Numbered from the stretch's first letter, positions 42,136 to 51,632 are shown. The stretch is 64,000 bases of DNA from Salinibacterium sp. (GCA_019638845.1 JAHBSZ010000002.1:372001-436000); one strand, 5' to 3'. The notes: generated by a model from the letters alone, not told the origin. Numbers and translations are program-made.

Positions 42136-43934
42136 TGGTGGAGATCGACGACAGCACCGTTATTGACGGCGTGCACTACCACCAGTTCGACATCGTCATC
42201 GTGGGTGCAGGTGGGGCCGGGATGCGCGCCGCCATCGAAGCGGGTCCGCACGCGCGCACCGCGGTGATCTCCAAGCTGTATCCGACGCGTTCCCACACGG
42301 GCGCCGCTCAGGGTGGCATGGCCGCTGCCCTCGCGAACGTCGAGGACGACAACTGGGAGTGGCACACCTACGACACGGTCAAGGGTGGCGACTACCTGGT
42401 CGACCAGGACGCCGCAGAGATCCTCGCCAAGGAAGCCATCGACGCGGTCATCGACCTCGAGAACATGGGTCTTCCGTTCAACCGCACGCCTGACGGCAAA
42501 ATCGACCAGCGCCGTTTCGGCGGGCACACCCGTGAGCACGGCAAGGCACCGGTGCGCCGCGCCTGCTACGCAGCGGACCGCACGGGTCACATGATTCTTC
42601 AGACGCTCTTCCAGAACTGCGTCCGGCTCGGCATCAACTTCTTCAACGAGTTCTACGTGCTCGACATGGTCATGACCGAGGTGGATGGCGTTCAGCAGCC
42701 GTCCGGGGTGGTCGCCTACGAGCTCGCCACCGGCGACCTGCACGTCTTCCAGTCCAAGGCGATCATCTTCGCGACGGGCGGCTTCGGCAAGATCTTCAAG
42801 ACCACCTCCAACGCTCACACCCTGACCGGTGATGGTGTCGGAATCATCTGGCGCAAGGGACTGCCCCTTGAAGACATGGAGTTCTTCCAGTTCCACCCGA
42901 CCGGACTCGCCGGACTCGGCATCCTTCTATCCGAGGCCGCACGAGGTGAAGGTGCGATCCTGCGCAACGCCTCGGGCGAACGTTTCATGGAGCGCTACAC
43001 GCCGACCCTCAAAGACCTTGCGCCGCGTGACATCGTCGCACGCTCGATGGCGCTCGAGATCCGTGAGGGTCGTGGTGCCGGTCCTAATAAGGACTACCTA
43101 TACCTCGACATCACGCACCTTGAACCGGCCGTCATCGATGAGAAGCTTCCGGACATCACCGAGTTCGCCCGCACCTACTTGGGTGTCGAGCCCTACACCG
43201 AGCCCGTCCCGGTGCTCCCCACTGCGCACTATGCGATGGGTGGGATCCCGACAACAGTCGACGCCGAGGTGTTGCGCGACAACACCACGGTGGTGCCGGG
43301 GCTCTACGCTGCGGGCGAGTGTGCGTGTGTTTCCGTGCACGGGTCGAATCGGCTCGGAACCAATTCACTTCTCGACATCAATGTCTTCGGCAAGCGCGCC
43401 GGCAAGAACGCCGTTAAGTACGTGAAGACGGCAAAGTTCATCGACCTGCCGGAAAACCCGACCGCGGGCATCCAGGGCATCCTCGACATGGTGCGATCCG
43501 GCGACGGCACCGAGCGCATTGCGGTGATCCGCAAAGAGCTGCAGGACTCGATGGACCGCAACGCGCAGATCTTCCGCACCGAGGAAAGCCTCAAGGAGGT
43601 GACGGAGCTCATCGAGAAGCTCCGTGCGCGCTACAAGAACATCCAAGTGCAAGACAAGGGCAAGCGGTTCAACACCGACTTGCTCGAGGCCGTCGAACTG
43701 GGGTTCCTGCTCGATCTGGCAGAGGTGCTCGTCTATTCCGCACGCTCACGCCACGAATCGCGAGGCGGTCATATGCGTGAGGACTACCCCGACCGTGACG
43801 ACGAGAAGTTCCTCGTGCACACCATGGCGTACCTCGTGGGCGACCCGGAATCTGCCGACGCTGGCGAACACATCAAGCTCGACTGGAAACCCGTCGTGAT
43901 TACGAACTACCCGCCGATGGAGAGAAAGTACTGA
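42135..43934 (+). CDS. sdhA: succinate dehydrogenase flavoprotein subunit
   Basis: Oxidises succinate to fumarate, FAD-dependent, cytoplasmic face of the membrane. 599 aa. Seen: [20 protein letters not shown] near 15 (FAD site), [21 protein letters not shown] near 43 with the His that binds FAD covalently, HFNEFYV-like and [14 protein letters not shown] near 250, and [28 protein letters not shown] near 394. GTG 42135 shares its G with the sdhD stop; the second GTG codon is an equally possible start. Confidence 0.96.
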   Translation: MVEIDDSTVIDGVHYHQFDIVIVGAGGAGMRAAIEAGPHARTAVISKLYPTRSHTGAAQGGMAAALANVEDDNWEWHTYDTVKGGDYLVDQDAAEILAKEAIDAVIDLENMGLPFNRTPDGKIDQRRFGGHTREHGKAPVRRACYAADRTGHMILQTLFQNCVRLGINFFNEFYVLDMVMTEVDGVQQPSGVVAYELATGDLHVFQSKAIIFATGGFGKIFKTTSNAHTLTGDGVGIIWRKGLPLEDMEFFQFHPTGLAGLGILLSEAARGEGAILRNASGERFMERYTPTLKDLAPRDIVARSMALEIREGRGAGPNKDYLYLDITHLEPAVIDEKLPDITEFARTYLGVEPYTEPVPVLPTAHYAMGGIPTTVDAEVLRDNTTVVPGLYAAGECACVSVHGSNRLGTNSLLDINVFGKRAGKNAVKYVKTAKFIDLPENPTAGIQGILDMVRSGDGTERIAVIRKELQDSMDRNAQIFRTEESLKEVTELIEKLRARYKNIQVQDKGKRFNTDLLEAVELGFLLDLAEVLVYSARSRHESRGGHMREDYPDRDDEKFLVHTMAYLVGDPESADAGEHIKLDWKPVVITNYPPMERKY

Positions 43935-44695
43935 TGTCGAACGCAGTCATGGAGTCCAAGCCGAGCGTGCCCGACGAGATTCCGACGTTCACAGCGACCC
44001 TGATCATCCGGCGCTTTGATCCGGAGGTTGACGCCGAGCCCCGCTGGCAGGACTTCGATGTCGAGCTGCACGGCACCGATCGTGTGCTCGATGCGCTCCA
44101 CAAGATCAAGTGGGAGCAGGACGGCTCACTCACCTTCCGCCGGTCGTGCGCTCACGGCGTGTGCGGTTCGGATGCGATGCGCATCAACGGCCGAAACCGC
44201 CTCGCCTGCAAGACCCTCATCAAAGACCTAGACATCACGCAGCCCATTTACGTTGAGGCGATCAAGGGGTTGCCGCTCGAAAAGGATCTTGTTGTCGACA
44301 TGGAGCCATTCTTCGACTCCTTCAGGTCGGTCAATCCGTTCCTCATGGCGGGCATCGTGCCCAAGGGCGGCAAGGAGCGCAAGCAGAGCCCCGTCGAGCG
44401 CGCGCGTTTCGACGACACCACCAAGTGCATTCTGTGCGCCGCGTGCACGTCGAGTTGCCCAGTCTTCTGGACTGACGGCCAGTACTTCGGCCCCGCGGCC
44501 ATCGTCAACGCCCATCGCTTCATCTTCGATTCGCGCGACGAGAACGCGCAGGTTCGCCTCGACATCCTCAACGACAGGGAAGGCGTGTGGCGGTGCCGCA
44601 CGACCTTCAACTGCACCGACGCGTGCCCCCGCGGCATCGAGGTGACGAAGGCGATCGCCGAGGTGAAGCAGGCCATCCTTCGCGGAAAGCCGTAG
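43934..44695 (+). CDS. sdhB: succinate dehydrogenase iron-sulfur subunit
   Basis: 253 aa, carries the three FeS clusters. [2Fe-2S] ligands RSCAHGVCGSDAMRINGRNRLACK, in which an Asp replaces the third ligand cysteine as in E. coli SdhB; then CILCAACTSSCPVFW and CRTTFNCTDACPRGIEVTK for the [4Fe-4S] and [3Fe-4S] clusters. Electrons go from SdhA to quinone in SdhC/D. ATG shares a base with the sdhA stop. The gene ends 4 nt from the convergent ptsI stop. Confidence 0.96.
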   Translation: MSNAVMESKPSVPDEIPTFTATLIIRRFDPEVDAEPRWQDFDVELHGTDRVLDALHKIKWEQDGSLTFRRSCAHGVCGSDAMRINGRNRLACKTLIKDLDITQPIYVEAIKGLPLEKDLVVDMEPFFDSFRSVNPFLMAGIVPKGGKERKQSPVERARFDDTTKCILCAACTSSCPVFWTDGQYFGPAAIVNAHRFIFDSRDENAQVRLDILNDREGVWRCRTTFNCTDACPRGIEVTKAIAEVKQAILRGKP

Positions 44696-44699
44696 CCCA

Positions 44700-46343
44700 C
44701 TAGGCGTTCGCGGCGGCCGTTCGAGCAGCCGCAGCATCCGATGCGCCCAGCGCGGCGACCGCCCGAGCTTTCGCCTGCTCGAGCGTGACCGTTGCCAGTT
44801 CTGCGCGCACATCGGCAAGCGCGGCTGGCGTCATCGACAGGGTCGTCGCTCCCAGACCCACGAGCACGACCGCGAGTTGCGGGTCGGCGGCTGCTTCACC
44901 GCAGATTCCGACGCCCTTTCCTGCCGCAGCGCCCGCATCCCCGAGCATCTTCACCAGGCGAAGCACCGCCGGATGCCACGGATCCTGGTAGCTCGCCACC
45001 GAACCGAGCATCCGGTCCGCAGCCATCGTGTACTGGGTGAGATCGTTCGTGCCGATCGATACGAAGTCCGCCGCAGCGAGGACCTGATCGGCCATCACCG
45101 CGAGTGATGGCACCTCGGCCATGACGCCGACCGTCGTGAGACCGAGGGACTTGCCCAGCTCGACGAAGTACTTCGTCTCCTCCGCGTCGGCGACCATGGG
45201 GGCCATGACCCACAGGTCGGCGTCCGTCGCATCCTGAGCACCCTTGAGTGCGGTGAGCTGGTCGACGAGAATCTGCTCGCTCGCCCGCAGCGCGCGCAGC
45301 CCGCGCAATCCGAGTGCCGGGTTCTCCTCGTGGTCGGAGTTCAGGAACGCAAGCGGCTTGTCGGCCCCCGCGTCGAGGGCTCGCACGACGACCTTCTTGC
45401 CGGGGAAGTAGGAGAGAAGTTCGGTGTACTTCTCCTGCTGATCCGCGACGGTCGGCGCGGTCTTCGAGTCGAGGAACAGGAACTCGGTACGAAACAGTCC
45501 AACACCTTCCGCGCCCAACTCGACAGCACCTGGGCCGTCCTTCGGTGAACCGACATTCGCCAGCAGCGGCACCTTCGTACCGTCGGCGAGCGCGCCATCC
45601 ACGATCGGGAGGGTCGATGCCACCGCTCGGGCCGCGATGCGCTCGTTGGCGTCGCTGATGAGCGCGTCACTCGGGTCGGCCGTCACGAGACCTGCCGCGG
45701 CATCCATCACGACCACTGTGCCGTCACTGAGCTCGAGCGCTCCCGTGACCCCCACAATCGCGGGAATCGACTTCGAACGCGCGAGAATCGCGGTATGGCT
45801 GGTCGGCCCACCGTCGCGTGTGATCAGGCCGAGCACCTTGTCGAGATCGAGCAGGGCCGTGTCAGCAGGGGCAAGATCGGAGGCGACAAGGATGAACGGG
45901 GTGTCGCTTGTCGGGACGCCGGGAGCGGGCACACCGCGGAGGTGGGCGATGATGCGCTGGGCAACGTCGCCGAGGTCGGTCGCACGTTCGGCCATGTAGC
46001 CGCCCATGCCGATCAGGATGTCTTGGAACGCCGCGAAGGCCTCGAACACCGCACGTTCGCCACTCGTCCCGGAGTCGATGCGCACCTTGATGTCGTCGCT
46101 CAATGTCGGGTCTTGCGCCATCATGGCTGCCGCCTCGAGCACGGCCTGTGCTTCGCCGCCAGCCGCGGCCCCCTTCGCGGCGAGTTCGCCAGCAACGGCG
46201 GTGAGCGATTCCTGAACCGTGGCGTACTCGGCAGCGGCGTCTCCGCCGTGGGTACCCGCTTCGGGCTCGGGCAGCGGGTCGGGCATCCTGAGGATCGGCC
46301 CCACCGCGACTCCCCGGCCGACTCCAACTCCGTGTAGCTCCAT
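44700..46343 (-). CDS. ptsI: phosphoenolpyruvate-protein phosphotransferase (PTS enzyme I)
   Basis: First phosphocarrier of the PTS, cytoplasmic, 547 aa. Seen: GVGVGRGVAVGPILRM at the N-terminus, GLITRDGGPTSHTAILARSKSIPAIVG near 170 with the phospho-His, GVGLFRTEFLFLD near 275 and VMAEVPSLAVMADQVLAAADFVSIGTNDLTQYTMAADR near 407 (PEP site). A GTG at 46373 is in frame, but GAGAGGA precedes ATG 46343, the preferred start. Would phosphorylate HPr and through it the IIA at 26782. HPr itself is not in this window. Confidence 0.94.
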   Translation of the reverse strand: MELHGVGVGRGVAVGPILRMPDPLPEPEAGTHGGDAAAEYATVQESLTAVAGELAAKGAAAGGEAQAVLEAAAMMAQDPTLSDDIKVRIDSGTSGERAVFEAFAAFQDILIGMGGYMAERATDLGDVAQRIIAHLRGVPAPGVPTSDTPFILVASDLAPADTALLDLDKVLGLITRDGGPTSHTAILARSKSIPAIVGVTGALELSDGTVVVMDAAAGLVTADPSDALISDANERIAARAVASTLPIVDGALADGTKVPLLANVGSPKDGPGAVELGAEGVGLFRTEFLFLDSKTAPTVADQQEKYTELLSYFPGKKVVVRALDAGADKPLAFLNSDHEENPALGLRGLRALRASEQILVDQLTALKGAQDATDADLWVMAPMVADAEETKYFVELGKSLGLTTVGVMAEVPSLAVMADQVLAAADFVSIGTNDLTQYTMAADRMLGSVASYQDPWHPAVLRLVKMLGDAGAAAGKGVGICGEAAADPQLAVVLVGLGATTLSMTPAALADVRAELATVTLEQAKARAVAALGASDAAAARTAAANA

Positions 46344-46385
46344 GCTGTGGTCCTCTCCCTCGAAGTTGCCCACAGCCAGCCTAGC

Positions 46386-46397
46386 TATGGTGGGGAG
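46386..46397 (+). promoter_or_regulatory. leaderless -10 element of YihY-like gene
   Basis: TATGGT (46386-46391), 6 nt to ATG 46398. Selects this ATG over an in-frame start at 46347. Confidence 0.5.
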
Positions 46398-47348
46398 ATG
46401 ACGGTGAAGCAGCGCATCGCCGCGGTGGTGGCATGGGTCATGGGGCTCAAGCCGGTCCGCGTGTTCCTCCAGTACAACGCCAAAGGCGGGCCCGTGCTCG
46501 CGGCGGGCCTCGCTTTTCAGGCGATCTTTGCCGTCTTCGCCGCGGTCTGGGTCGGATTCTCGATCGCAGGGTTCGCGGTCACATCGAGTCCTCGACTCAG
46601 CGAGGCATTTCTCACCCTGCTCGCGACCAATGTCCCCGGCCTTATCGACACCGGCAACGGCGGCGCCATCGATGCGGATGCTCTCCTCGGCACCGGGGTA
46701 CTGACGTGGACTGGCGCCATCGCCGCGATTGGGCTGCTCATCACTGCGGTCGGCTGGCTCGCCGCCGGCCGCGATGCCGTACGACTGCTCTTCGGCTTGC
46801 CGACCCCGCCAACCAACTTCCTGCTGCTCAAGCTCAAAGACCTCGCACTCGCACTCGCATTTGGGCTTGCCATGTTCATCTCGGCCGCAGTTTCCGTGCT
46901 CAGCACCGGTGCGCTGAACTGGGTTTTCGACTGGGCAGCCATCGACAAGACCTCCGTTGTGGCCACCGTCGCCGCGAACGCGGTCGGCCCGATCATCGTG
47001 CTCGTTCTGGATGCGCTAGTGCTCGTCGCGTTCTACCGGGTGGTGTCGAGCATCCGTATCCCGTGGCACCAGTTGTGGCAAGGAGTGCTCATCGCGGCGC
47101 TCGCCCTCGGGGTGCTGCAGTCCCTCGGGAGCTCATTGCTCGGCGGTGCGACGCGCAACCCGCTACTCGCCTCGTTCGCCGTCATCATCGGCCTGCTGAT
47201 CTGGTTCAACCTGATCAGCCAGATCATCCTCATCGGTGCGACGTGGATCGCGGTGAGCGCCGACGACGCCGACGTCGACCTGTCGGGGCGACGACGGTCG
47301 GGCACGTCGACACCCCACCGGCCGAGCGGCGTCGGTACCGCTCTCTAG
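46398..47348 (+). CDS. YihY/virulence-factor-BrkB-family membrane protein
   Basis: 316-aa inner-membrane protein with about six helices. Seen: FLQYNAKGGPVLAAGLAFQAIFAVFAAVWVGFSIAGF near 23, the YihY/UPF0761 signature, and LLIWFNLISQIILIGATWIAV near 268. Despite the old ribonuclease BN label for this family it is a membrane protein of unsettled role. Divergent from ptsI and directly before xthA; neither neighbour explains it. Confidence 0.88.
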   Translation: MTVKQRIAAVVAWVMGLKPVRVFLQYNAKGGPVLAAGLAFQAIFAVFAAVWVGFSIAGFAVTSSPRLSEAFLTLLATNVPGLIDTGNGGAIDADALLGTGVLTWTGAIAAIGLLITAVGWLAAGRDAVRLLFGLPTPPTNFLLLKLKDLALALAFGLAMFISAAVSVLSTGALNWVFDWAAIDKTSVVATVAANAVGPIIVLVLDALVLVAFYRVVSSIRIPWHQLWQGVLIAALALGVLQSLGSSLLGGATRNPLLASFAVIIGLLIWFNLISQIILIGATWIAVSADDADVDLSGRRRSGTSTPHRPSGVGTAL

Positions 47349-47358
47349 GATCGGAGAC
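47346..47358 (+). promoter_or_regulatory. leaderless -10 element of xthA
   Basis: TAGGAT (47346-47351), 7 nt to ATG 47359. Its TAG is the stop codon of the YihY-like gene. Confidence 0.5.
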
Positions 47359-48204
47359 ATGGCCAGACCCTTGCGCATTGCGACCGTCAACACGAACGGC
47401 GTGCGCGCCTCCTTCCGGAAGGGAATGGGTGAGTGGCTCGCCGCCCGCGACGTCGACATCCTCGCCTTGCAGGAGGTACGAGCGTCGACCGAAGATCTCG
47501 AGCAACTCCTAGGACCGGAGTGGGACATCCTGCACGACGCCGCCACGGCGAAGGGTCGCGCGGGTGTCGCGCTCGCTTCACGTCGCAAGCCGACCATCCA
47601 CCGCGTCGCTTTCGGGGCCGAAGATTTCGATAGTGCTGGCCGTTGGTTGGAGGCCGACTACGAAGTGGGCGACCGCATCATCACGGTCGTCAGCACGTAC
47701 GTCCACACCGGTGAAGCCGGGACCCCCAAGCAAGACGAGAAGTGGACGTTTCTCGACACGATGGAGGCGCGGATGTCGGAGCTCCAGAAGCACAGCCCAC
47801 TCTCGCTCATCGTGGGCGACCTCAACGTCGGCCACCGCGAGCTCGATATCCGCAACTGGCGCGGAAACCGGAAGAACGCTGGCTTCCTTCCCCGCGAACG
47901 CGCCTACTTCGACAGATTCTTCGGAGAAGCCGGTGCTCTCGTGGACACGGTCGATGGCGAGTCGGGCACCGGCCTCGGCTGGGTGGACGTCGGTCGCCGC
48001 TGGTCCGGCGAAGTCGACGGGCCCTACACCTGGTGGTCACAGCGCGGGCAAGCCTTCGACAATGACACCGGCTGGCGTATCGACTACCACATGGCCTCCC
48101 CTGACCTCGCCGCGACGGTGGTCGATTACCGCGTGGATCGGGCTGAGGCCTACGACAAGCGATGGAGCGACCACTCGCCCGTGGTGGTCGACTACGCCCT
48201 TTAA
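47359..48204 (+). CDS. xthA: exodeoxyribonuclease III (AP endonuclease)
   Basis: Base-excision-repair nuclease of the EEP superfamily, 281 aa. Seen: LRIATVNTNGVRASFRKGMGEWLA at the start (first metal Asn), LALQEVRAS near 35 (catalytic Glu), VVSTYVHTG near 112, LIVGDLNVGHRELDIRNW near 151 (Asp/Asn pair), RIDYHMASPDLAAT near 240 and RWSDHSPVVVDY near 267 (catalytic His). Stop TAA is also the start of the trpS -10 hexamer. Confidence 0.95.
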   Translation: MARPLRIATVNTNGVRASFRKGMGEWLAARDVDILALQEVRASTEDLEQLLGPEWDILHDAATAKGRAGVALASRRKPTIHRVAFGAEDFDSAGRWLEADYEVGDRIITVVSTYVHTGEAGTPKQDEKWTFLDTMEARMSELQKHSPLSLIVGDLNVGHRELDIRNWRGNRKNAGFLPRERAYFDRFFGEAGALVDTVDGESGTGLGWVDVGRRWSGEVDGPYTWWSQRGQAFDNDTGWRIDYHMASPDLAATVVDYRVDRAEAYDKRWSDHSPVVVDYAL

Positions 48205-48213
48205 GCTGTAGGG
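48202..48213 (+). promoter_or_regulatory. leaderless -10 element of trpS
   Basis: TAAGCT (48202-48207), 6 nt to ATG 48214. The TAA is the xthA stop codon. Confidence 0.5.
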
Positions 48214-49221
48214 ATGAGCACCAAGACCCGCCTCTTTTCCGGGATGCAGCCGTCGGCTTCCTCCCTCCAGATCGGCAACTACATCGGGGCCTTGCTGCAG
48301 TGGAAGCAACTCCAGCAAACGCACGATGCAGTCTTCTGCGTCGTCGACCTGCACGCGATCACAGTGCCGCAAGACCCTGCCGAACTGCGCGAAGCAACCC
48401 GTCGAACTGCGGCCCAGTACATCGCCGCGGGCATCGATCCGGCCGAGTCGATCTTGTTCGTGCAGTCGCACGTCGCCGCGCATTCTCAACTTGCTTGGGT
48501 GCTCAACACCATCACGGGCTTCGGTGAGGCCAGCCGGATGATCCAATTCAAAGAGAAGTCGCAGAAGCAGGGTGCCGATGGCACGAACGTTGGCCTGTTC
48601 ACCTACCCCATGCTCATGGCAGCAGATGTGCTTCTCTACGACGCCGAGATCGTTCCCGTCGGCGAGGACCAGCGCCAGCACGTCGAACTCACGCGCGACC
48701 TCGCCGTGCGATTCAACCAACGCTTTGGCGACACCTTCGTCATTCCCGAGGCCAGAATCCAGAAGGAGACAGCCAAGGTCTACGACCTTCAGGAGCCCGG
48801 CAACAAAATGAGCAAGTCGGCGTCGTCCGAGAAAGGGGTCGTCTGGCTTCTCGACGACCCTTCGGCGAGCGCGAAGAAGATCAAGGCCGCGACCACAGAC
48901 AGCGAGGGTTCCGTGCGGTTCGACCCGGCGACCAAGCCGGGCATCTCGAACCTGCTCACGATCTACTCGGTACTGACAGGGCGCACGATTCCCGACGTCG
49001 AACGCGAATACGAAGGGCACGGCTACGGCGACTTCAAGTCCGGCCTCGCCGAGGTCGTCACGGAGACCTTCGGCCCCATCCGAGCGCGCGCCCTTGAGCT
49101 ACTGGACGACCGTGCAGAGCTCGACCGGATTCTCGCGGGCAACGCCGACCGCGCCGCCGAGATCGCCGATGCCACCCTGGCCCGGGCCAACGACAGGGTC
49201 GGGCTGTTGCCGCGCGCATGA
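48214..49221 (+). CDS. trpS: tryptophanyl-tRNA synthetase
   Basis: Class I aminoacyl-tRNA synthetase, 335 aa. Seen: [25 protein letters not shown] at the start (HIGH-equivalent QIGN), [11 protein letters not shown] near 40, [36 protein letters not shown] near 129, and [12 protein letters not shown] near 197 (KMSKS loop). Normal length. ATGA overlap with the acetyltransferase gene that follows. Confidence 0.97.
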   Translation: MSTKTRLFSGMQPSASSLQIGNYIGALLQWKQLQQTHDAVFCVVDLHAITVPQDPAELREATRRTAAQYIAAGIDPAESILFVQSHVAAHSQLAWVLNTITGFGEASRMIQFKEKSQKQGADGTNVGLFTYPMLMAADVLLYDAEIVPVGEDQRQHVELTRDLAVRFNQRFGDTFVIPEARIQKETAKVYDLQEPGNKMSKSASSEKGVVWLLDDPSASAKKIKAATTDSEGSVRFDPATKPGISNLLTIYSVLTGRTIPDVEREYEGHGYGDFKSGLAEVVTETFGPIRARALELLDDRAELDRILAGNADRAAEIADATLARANDRVGLLPRA

Positions 49222-49760
49222 TTCCCGTCACGCTCACGACGCCGCGGCTCGTGCTCGACCAACCCACATCGGCCGACAGTACGGTCATCGCCGAATACTG
49301 CACCGACCCCGTGTTCGAGATCAACATGACCACACCGTGGCCCTACGAACTCAAGCACGCGACGCACTTTGTCTCGGACTACGTGCCCATGGGATGGCGC
49401 ACGGGCGAGGAGTACACCTGGGCGATCCGCAGCGACGGGGTCTTCTTGGGGATGGTGGGCTACCGAGTACCGTCAGGCATGATCGGGTACTGGCTGGGGG
49501 CGCCCCATCGAGGACAGGGCATCATGACGGAGGCCGCGACGGCAGTTGTCGACTGGCTGTTCAGTGTGGGCATCCCCTCGCTCGGGTGGGAATGCATTCC
49601 GGGAAACACCGCCTCCGTGTCCGTCGCACGCAAGCTCGGCTTCACCTTTTTGGGCCTGCGGGACGCGCTCGTGCCGGATCGTGACGGCTCCACGCCTCCC
49701 GTCTGGCAGGCGGCACTCGCATCCAATGACGACCGCAGCGAAAAGCCGGGCTGGCCGTGA
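49218..49760 (+). CDS. GNAT-family N-acetyltransferase (RimJ/RimL type)
   Basis: 180 aa. Seen: [26 protein letters not shown] at the N-terminus, [26 protein letters not shown] near 92 (acetyl-CoA loop R/Q-x-x-G-x-G/A), and [20 protein letters not shown] near 132. RimJ/RimL-like enzymes acetylate protein N-termini, antibiotics or small amines; substrate unknown. Starts inside the trpS stop and ends inside the HAD gene start, so translationally coupled to both. Confidence 0.9.
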   Translation: MIPVTLTTPRLVLDQPTSADSTVIAEYCTDPVFEINMTTPWPYELKHATHFVSDYVPMGWRTGEEYTWAIRSDGVFLGMVGYRVPSGMIGYWLGAPHRGQGIMTEAATAVVDWLFSVGIPSLGWECIPGNTASVSVARKLGFTFLGLRDALVPDRDGSTPPVWQAALASNDDRSEKPGWP

Positions 49761-50473
49761 TCCGGCTAGCGCTCTTCGATCTGGACGACACACTGTTCCA
49801 TCATCGACAAGCCGTCCGTGCCGGCATCGCCGCACACGTAGCGACGACCCTGCCAGGAATTGACGCGAGTTCCCACCTCGACCGGTGGGATGCCTTGGAA
49901 GAACAGCACTATCACCGCTACCTCAGCGGCGAGATCGACTACCTCGGCCAACGCCGAGCTCGAGCACGCGACTTCATGGCGGGCTTCGGTGTCACTCTCG
50001 GCGAGGATGCGGCGGCCGAGGACTGGTTCGAGACCTACCTCGTCGAGTACGTACGGGCATGGACGCTGTTCGACGACGCGCTGCCCTGCCTCTCGACCCT
50101 GGCTGCACAGGGTGTTCGTGTGGGGATGATCACCAACGGCATCCCAAGCTTTCAGCAGCCCAAACTCGACACGCTCGAACTATCGGCGCACTTCGAACAC
50201 GTCGTCACGAGCGGGGAGTTCGGGGTGCCGAAGCCCGACCCCGCGATCTACCTACACACCTGCAACCTCTTCGGCGTGGACCCGGCCGAGGCAGCATACG
50301 TCGGCGACCGCCTCCACACCGATGCCCTCGGGGCCGCCGGAGCCGGACTACTCGGGGTGTGGCTCGACCGGGAGGCGACGGCCTCCCCCGCTGAGACCGC
50401 AACGGCCGCGGATTCCGGTGCCCACATCATCGCCTCGCTCCACCAGCTCGCGCCGCTGCTCGCGCGTTCATAA
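49757..50473 (+). CDS. HAD-superfamily hydrolase
   Basis: 238-aa phosphatase-like protein. Seen: LALFDLDDTLFHHRQAV at the start (nucleophile DxD), VGMITNGIPSFQQPKLDTLEL near 118 (motif II Thr), VPKPDPAIYLHTCNLFG near 156 (motif III Lys) and AAYVGDRLHTDALGAAGAGLLGVW near 179 (motif IV). Related to YjjG/PynA-type nucleotidases; substrate unknown. Stop TAA (50471-50473) lies inside the left arm of the DUF559 locus 3 repeat. Confidence 0.92.
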   Translation: MIRLALFDLDDTLFHHRQAVRAGIAAHVATTLPGIDASSHLDRWDALEEQHYHRYLSGEIDYLGQRRARARDFMAGFGVTLGEDAAAEDWFETYLVEYVRAWTLFDDALPCLSTLAAQGVRVGMITNGIPSFQQPKLDTLELSAHFEHVVTSGEFGVPKPDPAIYLHTCNLFGVDPAEAAYVGDRLHTDALGAAGAGLLGVWLDREATASPAETATAADSGAHIIASLHQLAPLLARS

Positions 50474-50550
50474 CTCCTGCACGTCTGGCCCAACGCACGA
50501 CGTGACGGCGGTTCGAGGGGTCCCCGGGACGGCATCGCAGGAGTTGTGAA
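50467..50550. repeat. DUF559 locus 3, downstream inverted repeat pair
   Basis: TTCATAACTCCTGC (50467-50480) faces GCAGGAGTTGTGAA (50537-50550): 14-bp stem with one G-T wobble, 56-nt spacer that itself holds CACGTC/GACGTG. The left arm includes the TAA stop of the HAD gene. The terminal sequence is nearly identical to the repeat at 51512. Confidence 0.88.
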
Positions 50551-50556
50551 CGTCGC

Positions 50557-51441
50557 TCAGACGTGAACCCGGAAGTTGTGGCTCGCGAGCAGTAGCTGTC
50601 TCACCGCGTCGACCACCTCGGACGTCGACGACATGGTCCGGCCGTAGGCGGGCCTCACGGTCGGGTAGCCCAGCCGCGCCGCATCGATGTCCCGATTTCG
50701 ATCCCGTACGTGCAGCTCCCAGCTGTCGTGGGCCAGCCGGCTGTCCGCTTCGACGATCACACAGCCTTCGACGATCAGATCAACGCGGCCAACGCCATGG
50801 AGAATCACTTGCAGGTCGCAGTGGAATCCGGCGTCTTGGAGGGCGAGCCGCAACACTGTCTCCTGACCCGCCTCGGCCCGACCGTCGATTCGTGCTCGCA
50901 TCGGCTGGAAGCGCTCGGGGAGATGGCGGAAGATCTCCGCCACTTCGGATTCCTCAATCGCCCCGGTGAACAGAGCATTGTCGAGCGAGGCGATGGCAAA
51001 CCGAGATTCCTGGCATTGGACGACCTGAGCAAGGGCGTCACTAACACCCACCGAGAACTCGTTTCCTCCTCCGGTTTCGATCAGTGCGCCCCAGTGCACT
51101 GTCGCGCCTCCCCGGGGCGAGCCCAGCGGGCGATTCCGCCGATCGGGATCACGAGGCCGAGAAGCGGTACGCGCGAGGTGCACGTGCGTCGCCGACGAGT
51201 CGATGGCGAAGATTCCCCTGTGCGCGAGTGCCGAGAGACAACCGATCCTTCCGCCAATCCGAACAGCTCGGATGATCGGCTTCGGCGTTCCGGGGAGTAC
51301 ATAGTGATCCCGCCGCACTCGCAGAAGGTGCCCTTGCTGCACCGCCGCGGTGAGGTCGCGGCCAGTCGCACCCGCCGAGAGGAGTCCCTCACGCGACACG
51401 ACCAGCACGTTCAAGTCTCGGAATGCCTCGCTCCACGTCAT
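50557..51441 (-). CDS. AbiEi/HTH-like N-terminus + DUF559 (Vsr-like) protein, copy 3
   Basis: 294 aa, function unknown. N-terminus: VVSREGLLSAGATGRDLTAAVQQGHLLRVRRDHYVLP near 15-50 and AVRIGGRIGCLSALAHRGIF near 59, an AbiEi-like winged-helix region. C-terminus: E194 (AGQETVLRLAL), D221 (VGRVDLIVEG), E231 and D233 (VIVEADSRLAH), H238, and DRNRDIDAARLGYPTVR. The putative nuclease residues are kept. A longer frame to 51609 runs through the upstream hairpin and lacks homology; I start at ATG 51441. Bracketed by near-identical hairpins at 50467 and 51512. Confidence 0.82.
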   Translation of the reverse strand: MTWSEAFRDLNVLVVSREGLLSAGATGRDLTAAVQQGHLLRVRRDHYVLPGTPKPIIRAVRIGGRIGCLSALAHRGIFAIDSSATHVHLARTASRPRDPDRRNRPLGSPRGGATVHWGALIETGGGNEFSVGVSDALAQVVQCQESRFAIASLDNALFTGAIEESEVAEIFRHLPERFQPMRARIDGRAEAGQETVLRLALQDAGFHCDLQVILHGVGRVDLIVEGCVIVEADSRLAHDSWELHVRDRNRDIDAARLGYPTVRPAYGRTMSSTSEVVDAVRQLLLASHNFRVHV

Positions 51442-51511
51442 CCCGGGAGTGTTGCTGCCTCGGCTCCCCCGAGCACCGTCCGGCCGGGACTCGGTGCAGA
51501 ACGCCCCTCGC

Positions 51512-51605
51512 TCATAACTCCTGCAGGAGGGGTCCCTCGCGGGCGTGTTCCCCTGCACCTTCCGGCACCACCGGGCTCCAAGGGGGCGAGCTGCAGGAGT
51601 TGTGA
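51512..51605. repeat. DUF559 locus 3, upstream inverted repeat pair
   Basis: TCATAACTCCTGCAG (51512-51526) faces CTGCAGGAGTTGTGA (51591-51605), with the same single wobble as at 50467. The spacer is 64 nt. Both flanks of the gene share TCATAACTCCTGCA and GCAGGAGTTGTGAAC and an inner GAGGGGTCCC word. Confidence 0.9.
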
Positions 51606-51632
51606 ACACCGGGACGCCGTCAGGGGGCCGCC

